A stretch of 64,000 nucleotides of DNA from CAZUDO01 sp964618895 (GTDB lineage Bacteria > Desulfobacterota > Binatia > DP-6). The position numbers and the translations under genes were made by a program. Within the stretch, counting starts at the first letter, position 1; the number at the start of each line of letters is the position of its first letter. Shown here one piece after another: positions 45,601 through 52,424 of the stretch. The notes beneath the pieces were generated by a model. The model made no database searches. It saw only the letters and a list, made by a program, of their open reading frames with translations, and was not told the DNA's origin. The stretch is taken from assembly GCA_964618895.1 (NCBI GenBank), contig CAZUDO010000058.1:60332-124331 (forward strand), given 5' to 3'.

Positions 45601-45793
45601 CGGAAAAAAGATGTGCACAGAAACTCTTGCCCGCATGCGCAGCCGACGCACAGGCACGCTTCGCCTGCTTGCACCGGCTCTCGCACTCGTCGACCCTCGG
45701 CGTTGCCGTGGCACCGCCGGCGCAGGCGATCACGGCGAGCCCCAGCGCCACTGCCAAGCGCCAGCGAAGGCTTCCTTCACGCGCGATACTCAT
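36629..45793 (-). CDS. Giant (3054 aa) exported MopE/Ig/TSP3-repeat protein
   Basis: ATG at 45793 overlaps the stop of the upstream giant gene (ATGA). Signal peptide about 1-30; Cys-rich head (C37, C41, C48, C59, C67, C70, C71); several DGxxxxGEECDDGN-type Cys repeats to about 175; three 50-residue MopE-like metal-binding repeats EVCDGQDNDCDGATDE (178-328) plus a partial fourth; Big_1/Ig-like and carboxypeptidase-regulatory-like domains and a Big_2 domain (about 330-1174); then three blocks of thrombospondin type-3 calcium repeats (DxDGDGLxDxxE; about 1175-1524, 1792-2025, 2265-2440) separated by two related beta modules. The last 600 residues are helical and end NFLP. Surface-exposed calcium-dependent stalk or adhesin is inference. 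Confidence 0.88.
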   Translation of the reverse strand: MSIAREGSLRWRLAVALGLAVIACAGGATATPRVDECESRCKQAKRACASAAHAGKSFCAHLFSVDCKACCRAGGSACEIACGNHVVSPGEECDDGNSLSGDGCDANCTVTGCGNGIVTPPEACDDGDANSDAAPDRCRTNCTRPRCGDGVVDTGETCEPPGTAGCSDRCTSDCVPSPEVCDGQDNDCDGAADEELGTQTCGTGACTRTVAACVNGTPPACGPGTATTEVCDGQDNDCDGATDEELGTQTCGTGACTRSVAACVNGTPPACVPGTPTTEGCDGQDNDCDGATDEGLGTQTCGVGACTRTVPACANGTAQECVPGDPSSEVCDRIDNDCDGDIDELDDCQAPSIAIDAPAGGFLTRGDVVDVTGVVSATVTSVDVSGVTAVLAGGRFVASPVPLREGLNTLLALARTADGLTASASVTVIRDTAPPSVIIETPAEGGVVTASTVTVTGAVNDVVVGTVNAEDCRVVVSGRLGSANGVVRNRSFLVDAVALALGTNVLTAVATDTAGNVSAPFSVTITRRAPSPGLRLEIVAGDGQSGVVREPLAAPLAVRAVDAAGAPLSGRLLEFAVVRNDGVLRGVGATEEAQSLGVLTGADGRASVEWALGTRAGVGNNRVEVRSAGFDDPVTFTASAAGGPCEKLLAISGENQVGLAGSALARPFEVFAVDAGGNVCAGLPVTFRVDGGGGNLGGALVTTVATNDDGRVALTLVLGPDAGVNNNVVSATFDGIATQDPVFLASAVVPSPTGPARLLGVVLDTEERPIPHATVALAGTDPPIATFTGDDGTFVLQDVPPGAAHLFVGGSTTTRPGVWPPIELAVEILPGTDNTLGMPIFLPQLDEPNFQEVGGAENVVLRMAGVEGFGLEVLANSVSVPGAGLLAATSQVVTMGVTQVSSDQAPMPPSGGAAPPWVGTFQPPGIHFDPPARLIVPNSDGLPPGQIIELFSFDHDLGQYVSAGTATVQPDGATIVSDPGSGIAKSGWFFASPPPPPSMRVRGVVVGPGGSSGGVAGATVTARSRSVRVNSDGTFLIPNVPAAPGLFRARAVSFDAGLLAGVSGFFAAELGETIDVGTIELGDAPPAVESLATTVVPDTLTAEGQSAQITVVATLADGSMPDVTAGSTGTTYVSSNAAIATVGPDGLVTARTDSGAVIVSISNDGVFTSVRLVVNLGADRDGDGVPNDFEDLHRSCGLNSRLRDADRDPDADGLANGQEFLQGTDPCVPDTDGDTLLDGNEVTRGTNPTRADTDGDRLLDGEEVIPGADGFVTDPLDRDTDGGGLDDGVERDLGFDPTDPSDDRPSGDLDTDGDGITDADEVDIGTDPNDPDTDDDGLRDGFEVLTLTDPLDATDPCGRGLERDFDADGLGDCEEPPLGTDPSLFDTDGDDLCDGVERFLTGTDPLVADSDGDGLDDGDEFDEGTDPFRPDTDGDGVRDGAEDASGLNPLDPTDAAADADLDGLGNAEEVARGTDVFEPDSDGDTLRDGEEVHLAGTDPLIPDTDGAGRTDGQEVLVDSTDPRNPFSEATGYALPLSGLRDGSGAVWTVNANGSLGVGTSRLHSLLNLDTDSGLFSFGFFVGRTAVADFDVPGGSAGGAFPRELVIGPALGGDLRLVRKVFVPGNDRFVRVLEVIDNLADTETVATLEARSFFRVFGPSGALPIEIVTTSNGDALADAGDDFVVTHVASSPGGALLNPPVAHVFSGPFARLEPSSVRFASEFDPRRGRGFANLTTTFTVRIPPGGRIRLLQFASVSGTDAGAVANATRLAGLGGAALSFLSPEERASILNFVALDADGDGLSDAEEAARGTRSDDPDSDGDGLRDGFEVAWGFDPRSAADGGADPDGDGLDNLVEQTAGTNPTNADSDGDGIRDGAEVSGGTNPRSADTDADGLRDADEAARGTDPRDPDSDDDGLGDGDEIGRGTDPLRADTDGDGIPDGVEVRINLDPLDASDAGADPDDDGLVTRDELQRGTNPRQADTDLDALLDGEEVQLLGTDPRNRDTDRGGRSDGEEVLADGTNPLVATDDRRNAPVPIVLRDGLSFRWPVYFAGTIQETFFSGFNVSVSSDGQGGVSFSAIVPTSSGPGSPDGAFVGPNIQGALRFSRKIFVPRDDAFVRYLEILDNPTREPRAAFVSINSSEFPFPMPRVVVSTSSGDLTGDLADDFVVTDDGDVTGSPALAYVFSGPNARQEPGGVFANDFNRGSIGVSFQVTVPPGGRTILMHFGARRTARADAIATATRLSRLGGRALEGITPEEQAQIVNFFAFPDADADGLSDADEATRGTNPTSADTDADGLSDGYEVANGLDPRNPADGPADTDGDGLANPVEQATGTDPRNPDTDGDGLNDGAEVARGTDPRFADTDEDGLGDGTEVANGTDPQNPDTDADGLTDADEVARGSDPLDPDGDGDGVADGRDNCRTVRNPDQADADFDGGGDACQPTLAIRALVADGDSIDVDVALADPNADPLAGTVRIESQVSVALTRRNSFRDVLEAGRFVERPNGRRLLESSFTSSGQDFEFACGACDALENGFRPTFFRVCGDSNSQLAGRTVCVRSTVTGALFTLRFTSWAQGGGSDTAATYVRSSPTIGPVPFAGSILPGPLDISSLVDGADQDLIVAVDDGTSVPVSAHVPLRRQGEPLLRFVTFPDTDGDRLVDPVETATGTFADGFDTGTRPGSADSDGDGVGDGEEVLDLRSDPTDADSDGDGRSDGAEANVLRCLARLRAGNAVQADPFCAAAAAADPGNPEASLLAALTGLAVRVDAPLALDLLRASGGEGVGSAATLCGLSAVHDGAIPPDAPDTTEVLDAIRTSVPAADAALAHLARIPAGATIPFDPDNLPPCVRRSGLGPVEIDSGDVLVLRATLEAAAAAAHAVAAYDFGVDADDAIANRRTAQQVFLANPLLLTLRPGGTTELTLARIRLDEALAALVAAIDVVVAETDDQADDALVIPAADRAQVGRVRLGLQNLRTALTGQATFAARTFGLLRDQRLTLAPFFMGTMTTLRPLVPGFDALGRPDLQQLPDATFGGLAPDMTRCELGRLLTGRCNFLP
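38475..42275 (-). repeat. Three thrombospondin type-3 repeat blocks with two interposed copies of a beta module
   Basis: TSP3 blocks occupy about 41221-42275, 39716-40418 and 38475-38998. Between them lie module A (about 40420-41220) and module B (about 39000-39715). The modules share LRDG, SFGF/SFxA, LRxxRKxFVPxDxxFVRxLEIxDN, DDFVVT, VFSGPxARxEP and an end GxALxxxxPEExAxIxNF. Each module is followed directly by a new DADGDGLSDA run, so the unit TSP3 plus module has been duplicated. Confidence 0.8.
44810..45259 (-). repeat. Three tandem 150-bp MopE-type repeats
   Basis: Units 45110-45259, 44960-45109 and 44810-44959 each encode 50 residues beginning E(V/G)CDGQDNDCDGA(A/T)DE(E/G)LGTQTC; the first two are nearly identical at the DNA level. 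A partial fourth unit (EVCDRIDNDCDGDIDE) follows. Acidic DNDCDG is the calcium/metal-binding core of the MopE motif. Confidence 0.85.
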
Positions 45794-48700
45794 TCGGTAT
45801 CCCCCTCCGGTTCGTGAGCCTTCTTGCCGACATTCGTCGCAGCCGCCGCCGACACGATACGACCCGGCGGGACGCCGATGTTCCGGAGCCGACGCACGGC
45901 GGCGGTGACGCAGCGGACATACTCGCCGTGCGTCCCGTAGCCGCGGCGCGCCGCCGCCGGGCAGGTCGGGCACAGGGCCTCGATCGCCACGACGGCGCGG
46001 GCCGGCACGTCGAGGTCGTTGGCCAGCGCGGATACGCAGGCGATCGTGCACTGTCCCATCGAGCACGTACCGGGCACGCCGTCGCGCCCACAGGCCGTGC
46101 CGTCCGGCACGGGCGCGCTCTGGCATGCGTTCCCCCTGCAGCGGTCGAGCGTGCAGTCGTTTCCGTCATCGCAGTCCGCGTCGCGGCCACAGCAGTCCGA
46201 CACCGGCTCGTGTCCGCAGCCCCGCTCGGCATCGCACCGATCGGTCGTACACACCTCGTCGTCGTCGCACGCCGCATCGACCGGCCGGTGTACGACAGCG
46301 TCGGCCACCTCGTCGCAGGCGTCCGTGGTGCACGGGACCCCGTCGTCGACGACCGGCGGCGTCCCGGGGTGGCACGCCCCGGCGGTCACGTCGCAGGTCT
46401 CGGCGCCGGTGCAGAACAACCCGTCGTCGCAGTCCGCGTCGCGGCCACAGCAGTCCGGCACCGCCTCGTGTCCGCAGCCCCGCTTGGCATCGCACCGGTC
46501 GGTCGTGCACCCCTCCCCATCGTCGCACGCCGCATCGACCGGCCGGTGTACGACGGCGTCGGCCGCCTCGTCGCAGGCATCCGCGGTGCACGGGACGCCG
46601 TCGTCGACGGGCGGGGGCGTGCCCCGGCGACACGTTCCCGATGCCACCTCGCACGTCTCGATGCCGGTGCAGAACCGGCCGTCATCGCAGTCGGCGTCAC
46701 GCATGCAGCGGTCGCAGGCATCGCCGATCCCGTCGCCGTCGCTGTCCCGCTGTGACGGATCGGGGACCTCGGGGCAGTCGTCGACCGGATCCGGGATGCT
46801 GTCGGCGTCGCTGTCCGCGATCGCCACCACGACCGGCGCGAGCTCGCACGCCACGCCCGGCGGACAGTCGCCGTCGACGCCGCACACGCCCTGCGGCCGC
46901 TGGCAGACGCCTTCCTGGCAACGCGCACCGCTCGGGCACTCCGCGTCCGCGAGGCAGCTGGCGCCGATCTCGGTGCAGCGGCCGGCGCTGACGAACACCT
47001 GCGTCCCGGACTCCTCGTCCGGCGGCAGCGGGTCGAAAAGCGGATCGGTCTGGCTGCCGGCCGCGTCGCTCACCGTGCCGATGGTGCGGACCGTGCGCGA
47101 CCGGACACTGAACACCTGCACGACCAAGTCGTCCTGGTCGTCGTCGTTGTTCAGGTCGGCGCCCTGCTCCGCCTCGCGCGTGAGGAAGCGGACGGTGTCG
47201 CGCTGGACCCGGTACGGCGTGCGCGGATCACACGCCTCCAGGCGGCAGGGTGTCAGGGCCTGACCGCTGTTCAGGAGGACGCCCTCCGCCACGTCGTAGA
47301 CCTGGAGAACGTCGTCGGCGGTGTCTCCGTCGCCGTTGAGCTGGGTGCCTTCCTCTGCTTCGGGCGTCCGGAACGCCACCAGCGTCGGGCCGAGCACGAA
47401 GTCCCGTGCCGCAACCGAGGCCGCGTCCACCACCGTCGCGCTCGCCCCCGCGGCATCGAGGATGAACACCTGCAGGACGCGGTCGCCGAGGTCGCCGTCC
47501 GCGTTCAGCGGCGCGTTCTGGGCGGCCTCGTCTCCAATCGCCACCGCAACCGAAACGACGACGCCGCCCGCGATCTCCATGTCTCTCACCGCCGCCACCT
47601 CCGCGGCGACACCCGTCTCCACCCACCGGCTACCGGGGCCCCGGCATGTGTCGGCGCCAGCCGGAATGCGCGGATGGACTTGGAGGACGCGGTCGTCGGC
47701 ATCGCCATCGCCGTTCAGGTCGACTCCGTCCTCGTCCGTCTCCGGCACGAGCGCCGCCACCCACGTCGGCGACAGGGAGACCGCGCTCGCGGCACACCCG
47801 AGGTTCGCGACCCCGGCACCCTGCCAGAGATGGACCACCCGATCGGCGCTGTCGCCGTCGCCGTTCAGATCGGGACCCGAGGGGCATGCGGTTGCCACGC
47901 CCCCAGCCTCGGGCCGGAGGAAGGCGGCCGCACCGTCCGCGATCGCCACCGCGGTTGCCGGGCACAAGGAGACGGGCTGCGCCGGCGTGGTCGCCGTGTC
48001 GATCACCAGCAACACGTCGTCGTCCGCGTCGCCGTCGCCGGAGAGATCCCCGGACGCACCCAACGGGCCGCGCACGAACACGTCGGCGAGGCCGTTGGTG
48101 TCGCCCACCACCAGGTTCGCCGCCGGGCTCGCGAACGCGACCTGCCGGCCGCCGCGGGAGAGCGCGGGGTTGCCGCTCAGGTTCCCGGCGGCGTTGCCGG
48201 CGCCGTCGACGCTCATCCGGGCCGTGAGGCCGGTGTCCAGATCGTGCACGAAGACGTCGATGAAGCCATTCGTGTCTCCGGAGATCAGGTTGGTGGCGAA
48301 GCTGGCGAAGCCCACGACCCGGCCATCGGGGTCGATCGTCGCCGAGAACGCGTCCTCGTTCGCCTGGGTGCCGGTCGAGTCGACGCTCACGCGCCGCGTG
48401 ATCCCGGTCGCCCGGTCGTGCACGAACACGTCGTTCGCGCCGTTGGTGTCGCCGGCCACGAGGTTGCTCGCGACGCTCTCGAAGACGACGACCCGGCCGG
48501 CGCCGGAGAGACGCGGCGAGAAGCTGTCCCCGTTGCCAGCGCTCACGCGCGTCATCCGTCCGGTGGCCCGGTCGTACACGAACACGTCGTCGGCGCCGTT
48601 GCCGTCACCGGCGACCAGATTGGTCGCGCTGCTACCGAAGGCAACCAAGCGTCCGTCGGCAGAGACGGAGGGGGTTTCGCTCGCGCCGTCGGCAGGGCCC

Positions 48701-51336
48701 TCGGTCGCAGCGATGGACACCCGCGTCGTCGCAACGCTGGCCGGCTCGTCGAAGACCCCGTTGCCGTCGGTGTCGCGGTCGTGGACGAAGATGCCCTGGA
48801 GATCGCCGCCGTCGGCCGCCACCAGGTCGGTCGCCAGGCTCGCAAACGCCACCACCCGGCCGTCGGCCGAGATTGCGGGTGCGATCGAATGGCCGTTGGC
48901 CTCGGCGCCGCCCGGACCGACGCTCACGCGCACGGTCGCCTGCCCTCCGGGCCCGGGCTCGTCGAAGGTTCCGTCGCCGTCGGCGTCGCGGTCGTGGACG
49001 AAGACGTCGGAACGAACGTTCGCGTCGCCCGCGACGAGATCCGCCGACGCGCTCGCGAACGCGATCCACCGGCCGTCGGCCGACAGCGCAGGCGCCGCGC
49101 CGCCGCCGCTCGCCTCCGCGCCGTCCGACGCCACGCTGACGCGAACGGTCGCGACCGCACCCGGCTCGTCGAAGACGCCGTCGCCGTCAGGGTCGCGGTC
49201 CCGGATGAACACGTCGCCGACCCCGTTCGTGTCGCCGGCGACGAGGTTGCTCGCCGCGCTGACGAAGGCCACCGAGCGGCCATCGGCCGAGAGGGCGAGG
49301 TCCCCCGTGTTCTGCCCGCTCGAGCCGTTCCCCTGCGCCCCTGCGGTCGCGACGCTCACCCGCGCGGTCCCCTGGAGAGCACGCGCCGATTCCGAGCTGC
49401 GGAGAAACACCCGGCCGCTCGAGATGGCGAGGGCGCGCCCGGCGATGACCGGCGCCGCATCCGCCACCACCGGCGGCCCGGCGAGGAGCGACGCGGCGGT
49501 CGCACCCTCGGCGCGGAAAACGCGCAACAGCGTGTCGCGCACGTCGCCGTCCCCGTTCGCATCGGCCGCGAACTGCAGCGCCTCCGGCTCGAGGAACGCG
49601 AGCACCCTGTCCTCGGTGGCCTGCGCAGGGAATCCGAACGGTGGGTCGGCGATGCGGGCGACGGCGCGCCCCTCGGCGCCGCCCGCACCGATCCGCAGGA
49701 GCGTGCCCGTCGTCCGGTCGCGCAGCGTCATGACCAGATCCGTCTGATCCCCGTCACCGTTCAGGTCGGCAGCGGCGACCGGTTCGGCGAGGGCGAACGC
49801 GAAGACGTCGGCGCTGGCGGCCAGCCCCTCGAGCGGAACCGGGCTCTGCGCCTGGAAACGGTAGTCGACACAGGGGCCCGCGAGACACGCCTCGAGCGGG
49901 GAACACACCTCGCCGGCGTCGGGCCCCACATCGCAGACGCCGTCGACCGCGAGTCGCCGCACGACCACCGGGCCGAGCCCACCCAGCAGGCGATCCCGAA
50001 ACTCGAACAGACCGGCGCCGCACTCGCCCGCCGGACAGTCGAGGTCGCTGGCACAGGGGAGCGCGGCGCGGGTTCCACCGACGCACGCCGGCACGCTGCA
50101 CCCCCCGCCGGGACACTCCGCGTCCTCGGCGCAGGGGAGCCCCGTGCGCGGCCCGCCGGTGCAGGCGAAGAACTGCTGGCCCGGCCCGCACACACCGCCT
50201 CCGGGACAGTCGGCGGCGAGACGGCAGGGACGGCCGTTGGCGGAGCCACCGGTGCAGGCGAGAATCAGCTGTCGGCGGGCGAGGCGGAGGACGGTCTCGG
50301 GCGCATCGGTCGAACCGAACAGCGCCAGTTCGTGCGGCGCCGCGGGATCGACCTGCGGCTCGAAGATGGGCGGCAGGACGACCCCTTCGGGGGTGTAGGA
50401 CGCGACGAAGGCGGCGCCGGGGATGTCGATCGGGAGCGCCGTACCCGTCGTCGCCGGGACGGCGGTGCTGCCCCTCAGCAGGCGCGGCACCGGAACGGCC
50501 TGGCCGGCGACCAGCACCCCGCGCCAGTCCATCGGGACGAGCGCGTTGCCGGCAACGTCGACCGTGACGCGTAGGTCTTCTGCCGCGCCGGTGCACAGCG
50601 GCGCGGGAGTCGTGCAGATGGCGCCGTAGTCGTTCGCGGGTGGCAGCGCCGTGAAGTGCGCGAACGTCGGATCGAGGGCGTCCGTCGACACGCGACAGCT
50701 GCCGTCGCGCACGAACAGCTCATCGACGCAGGCCACGAGCCCCGGCAGCTGCGCGTCCGCACACCGTGCGGCCGCGAGCGCGCAGGGGAGCGGACTTCCC
50801 GCCGCGGTCACCGCGATGGTTGCCGCACCTGCGAAGGTGCGATCGTCGTTGGCCGGCGGGAAGAGCGCGTCCGTATCGGGAAAACGCAGCGCCAGACGGC
50901 GGAGGCCGTCCCGCTCGACGACCGCCAGGCCGAGCGGCTCACCCGGGCGGTTCACCTCGAGACACGCGGCGGTCGCCACGTCGCTGCGGGCGGCACACGC
51001 GGCGCGGGCCATTTCGAGCGCCGCGCAGTCGGTGGCGAGCGCGACCACGGCGCGGGGCGCGCCGCCCGGTGGCTCGAACAGCACCGTCACGACGTGCTCC
51101 GCGACGGTTGCGGCGAACCCGGGCGACGCGGCATCGCACCCCTCGCGCTGGAGCCGCAATTCGACGAACTGTCCGGGAGTGGCAAACGGCCGGTCGGCAC
51201 CACCGAGCGCGCTCCGGAACGTCCGACTCGCGCTCGGGATCGTGTTGCAGCCCGCCCCCGCGTCGGCGGAAGTCAGAGTGGCGACGATCGCCAAGACAAG
51301 GAGGACACACACCAGCCTCCGGCCGAAGGTGCTCAT
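45790..51336 (-). CDS. Giant (1848 aa) exported beta-propeller and Cys-rich protein
   Basis: ATG at 51336 gives a signal peptide MSTFGRRLVCVLLVLAIVAT. Cys-containing segments of the form CTGG...G.PC....DCPGG.C occur at about 350-480. Residues about 665-1095 hold repeats of the TolB/PD40 type (LSADGRxVAFxSxAxNLVAG then DTNGxxDVFVHDR). A second motif, DLNGDGDxxDxVLQV, recurs at least eight times (about 520-1410). Near the end are SDSDADSIPDPVDDCPEVPD, a TSP3-like pair, and three Cys-rich modules (about 1546-1732). The stop overlaps the start of the 3054-residue gene. Probably a surface or outer-membrane-associated protein; the role is unknown. Confidence 0.87.
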   Translation of the reverse strand: MSTFGRRLVCVLLVLAIVATLTSADAGAGCNTIPSASRTFRSALGGADRPFATPGQFVELRLQREGCDAASPGFAATVAEHVVTVLFEPPGGAPRAVVALATDCAALEMARAACAARSDVATAACLEVNRPGEPLGLAVVERDGLRRLALRFPDTDALFPPANDDRTFAGAATIAVTAAGSPLPCALAAARCADAQLPGLVACVDELFVRDGSCRVSTDALDPTFAHFTALPPANDYGAICTTPAPLCTGAAEDLRVTVDVAGNALVPMDWRGVLVAGQAVPVPRLLRGSTAVPATTGTALPIDIPGAAFVASYTPEGVVLPPIFEPQVDPAAPHELALFGSTDAPETVLRLARRQLILACTGGSANGRPCRLAADCPGGGVCGPGQQFFACTGGPRTGLPCAEDAECPGGGCSVPACVGGTRAALPCASDLDCPAGECGAGLFEFRDRLLGGLGPVVVRRLAVDGVCDVGPDAGEVCSPLEACLAGPCVDYRFQAQSPVPLEGLAASADVFAFALAEPVAAADLNGDGDQTDLVMTLRDRTTGTLLRIGAGGAEGRAVARIADPPFGFPAQATEDRVLAFLEPEALQFAADANGDGDVRDTLLRVFRAEGATAASLLAGPPVVADAAPVIAGRALAISSGRVFLRSSESARALQGTARVSVATAGAQGNGSSGQNTGDLALSADGRSVAFVSAASNLVAGDTNGVGDVFIRDRDPDGDGVFDEPGAVATVRVSVASDGAEASGGGAAPALSADGRWIAFASASADLVAGDANVRSDVFVHDRDADGDGTFDEPGPGGQATVRVSVGPGGAEANGHSIAPAISADGRVVAFASLATDLVAADGGDLQGIFVHDRDTDGNGVFDEPASVATTRVSIAATEGPADGASETPSVSADGRLVAFGSSATNLVAGDGNGADDVFVYDRATGRMTRVSAGNGDSFSPRLSGAGRVVVFESVASNLVAGDTNGANDVFVHDRATGITRRVSVDSTGTQANEDAFSATIDPDGRVVGFASFATNLISGDTNGFIDVFVHDLDTGLTARMSVDGAGNAAGNLSGNPALSRGGRQVAFASPAANLVVGDTNGLADVFVRGPLGASGDLSGDGDADDDVLLVIDTATTPAQPVSLCPATAVAIADGAAAFLRPEAGGVATACPSGPDLNGDGDSADRVVHLWQGAGVANLGCAASAVSLSPTWVAALVPETDEDGVDLNGDGDADDRVLQVHPRIPAGADTCRGPGSRWVETGVAAEVAAVRDMEIAGGVVVSVAVAIGDEAAQNAPLNADGDLGDRVLQVFILDAAGASATVVDAASVAARDFVLGPTLVAFRTPEAEEGTQLNGDGDTADDVLQVYDVAEGVLLNSGQALTPCRLEACDPRTPYRVQRDTVRFLTREAEQGADLNNDDDQDDLVVQVFSVRSRTVRTIGTVSDAAGSQTDPLFDPLPPDEESGTQVFVSAGRCTEIGASCLADAECPSGARCQEGVCQRPQGVCGVDGDCPPGVACELAPVVVAIADSDADSIPDPVDDCPEVPDPSQRDSDGDGIGDACDRCMRDADCDDGRFCTGIETCEVASGTCRRGTPPPVDDGVPCTADACDEAADAVVHRPVDAACDDGEGCTTDRCDAKRGCGHEAVPDCCGRDADCDDGLFCTGAETCDVTAGACHPGTPPVVDDGVPCTTDACDEVADAVVHRPVDAACDDDEVCTTDRCDAERGCGHEPVSDCCGRDADCDDGNDCTLDRCRGNACQSAPVPDGTACGRDGVPGTCSMGQCTIACVSALANDLDVPARAVVAIEALCPTCPAAARRGYGTHGEYVRCVTAAVRRLRNIGVPPGRIVSAAAATNVGKKAHEPEGDTE
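46163..46678 (-). repeat. Two tandem 258-bp Cys-rich repeats
   Basis: Units 46421-46678 and 46163-46420 each encode 86 residues with the frame FCTGxETCDVxxGxC then DDGVPCTxDACDEx, CTTDRCDAxRGCGH and CCGRDADCDDG. Partial units flank them on both sides. The DNA copies are highly similar, pointing to a recent duplication. Confidence 0.85.
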
Positions 51337-51350
51337 CGGGTTTCCACCTG

Positions 51351-51378
51351 CGTATGTGAGGTCACTCACGAACGTCAA
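51351..51378 (-). promoter_or_regulatory. Candidate promoter of the giant-protein operon
   Basis: Minus-strand TTGACG (51378-51373), 16-base spacer, CATACG (51356-51351), 15 bases before the ATG at 51336. The spacer contains the palindrome GTGAG-GTCA-CTCAC (51356-51369 on the plus strand), a possible operator. The rest of the 265-base gap to the SDR gene (51379-51601) holds an 8-bp-stem hairpin at 51543-51562 without T-run and nothing else I recognise. Confidence 0.4.
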
Positions 51379-51601
51379 GCCCACTCGAACATGATTTGAG
51401 GAGAGCTCCGTAGCGCACATGCCATATTCGAAGGGCCGTCATCGTGGTGATCCTGGACTCGGTCGACGGCTGGCGCGACGCGTCGTGCAGCCTCCGAAAA
51501 CCCGCCCGTGTCGGCTGCCGCCTGCTCGTGCGAAGCCCTCGACGCCGCCGTCATCGGCGGCGCGGAGCGCTGGCGGCGTCGCCGCGACCTGGCCCACCTT
51601 G

Positions 51602-52417
51602 CTACGCGGGCGGGCGCCCGCGCCAGTGCCGCATGCTGGTGTTGACCCCGAGCACAGCGGCCATACGGTAGAAGAGCCGGAACGGCAGCACGCCCTTCAG
51701 GAGCGGTGTCACCCGTGCCAGCCAGGGCGCGCGCACGACGACCTGGTTGGCCAGCACGGCGCGGACGGTCAGATCGGCCACCCGCCCGGCGGTGAGCAGC
51801 CGCGTGGTCCGTGGCGCGTCCACCCCGTCGAACAGCCCGGTGGCGACGTAGCTCGGGCACACGGTGGTCACGTGCACGTGACGATGCCCCTGCAGCTCGA
51901 GCTCCAGCGCCAGCGACTCGGCGAAGCCGATCACGGCCCACTTGCTGGACGCGTAGGTCGCCCCGAACGGGAGCCCGATGTAGCCCGACGCGCTGGCGAT
52001 GTTGACCAGGTGCGCATCCGGGCGCGCGATCAGCCCGGGGAGGAAGGCGTGCGTCATGGCCACCAGGCCGAGCGTGTTCAGCCGATACGTGGTCAGGTGC
52101 TTCTCGACCGGCACGTCCAGGAAGCCGCCGCCGAACACCACCCCGGCGTTGTTCACCAGCACGTCGATCGGGCCACCGCTGCGCTCGATCTCCTCGCGCA
52201 GGCCGGTGATGCGCGACACGTCGGTCAGGTCGCAGACGTAGGTACGCACGCACACACCCGACACCGCCAGCGCCTCCGCGGTCGCCTGCAGCGCGCCCTC
52301 GTTCACGTCGACTAGCAGCAGCTCGGCGCGCTCGGCCGCGAGGCGTTCGGCGATCGCCTTGCCGATGCCGGAGGCGGCGCCGGTCACGAGCACGCGCTTG
52401 CCGGTGAGCGTCTTCAT
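51602..52417 (-). CDS. Short-chain dehydrogenase/reductase
   Basis: A 271-residue classical SDR. The cofactor motif is VTGAASGIGKA (about 11-21); NNAG follows; the catalytic Ser is in IASASGYIG and the YxxxK pair in YASSKWAV. The Asp after the second strand (LLLVDVNEG) suggests NAD preference. The C-terminal extension carries a hydrophobic stretch. It is the last gene of the alr-pur operon, 7 bases after the DUF1015 stop. Substrate not deducible. Confidence 0.9.
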   Translation of the reverse strand: MKTLTGKRVLVTGAASGIGKAIAERLAAERAELLLVDVNEGALQATAEALAVSGVCVRTYVCDLTDVSRITGLREEIERSGGPIDVLVNNAGVVFGGGFLDVPVEKHLTTYRLNTLGLVAMTHAFLPGLIARPDAHLVNIASASGYIGLPFGATYASSKWAVIGFAESLALELELQGHRHVHVTTVCPSYVATGLFDGVDAPRTTRLLTAGRVADLTVRAVLANQVVVRAPWLARVTPLLKGVLPFRLFYRMAAVLGVNTSMRHWRGRPPA

Positions 52418-52424
52418 CGTTGCG

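Noticed and set aside
43017..45908. A 963-codon plus-strand frame
   Set aside because: Antisense to Cys-rich and Ig-like repeats of the 3054-aa protein; its Ser/Pro/Thr content mirrors those codons.
47321..49747. An 808-codon plus-strand frame
   Set aside because: Antisense to the propeller region of the 1848-aa protein, with no recognisable domain of its own.
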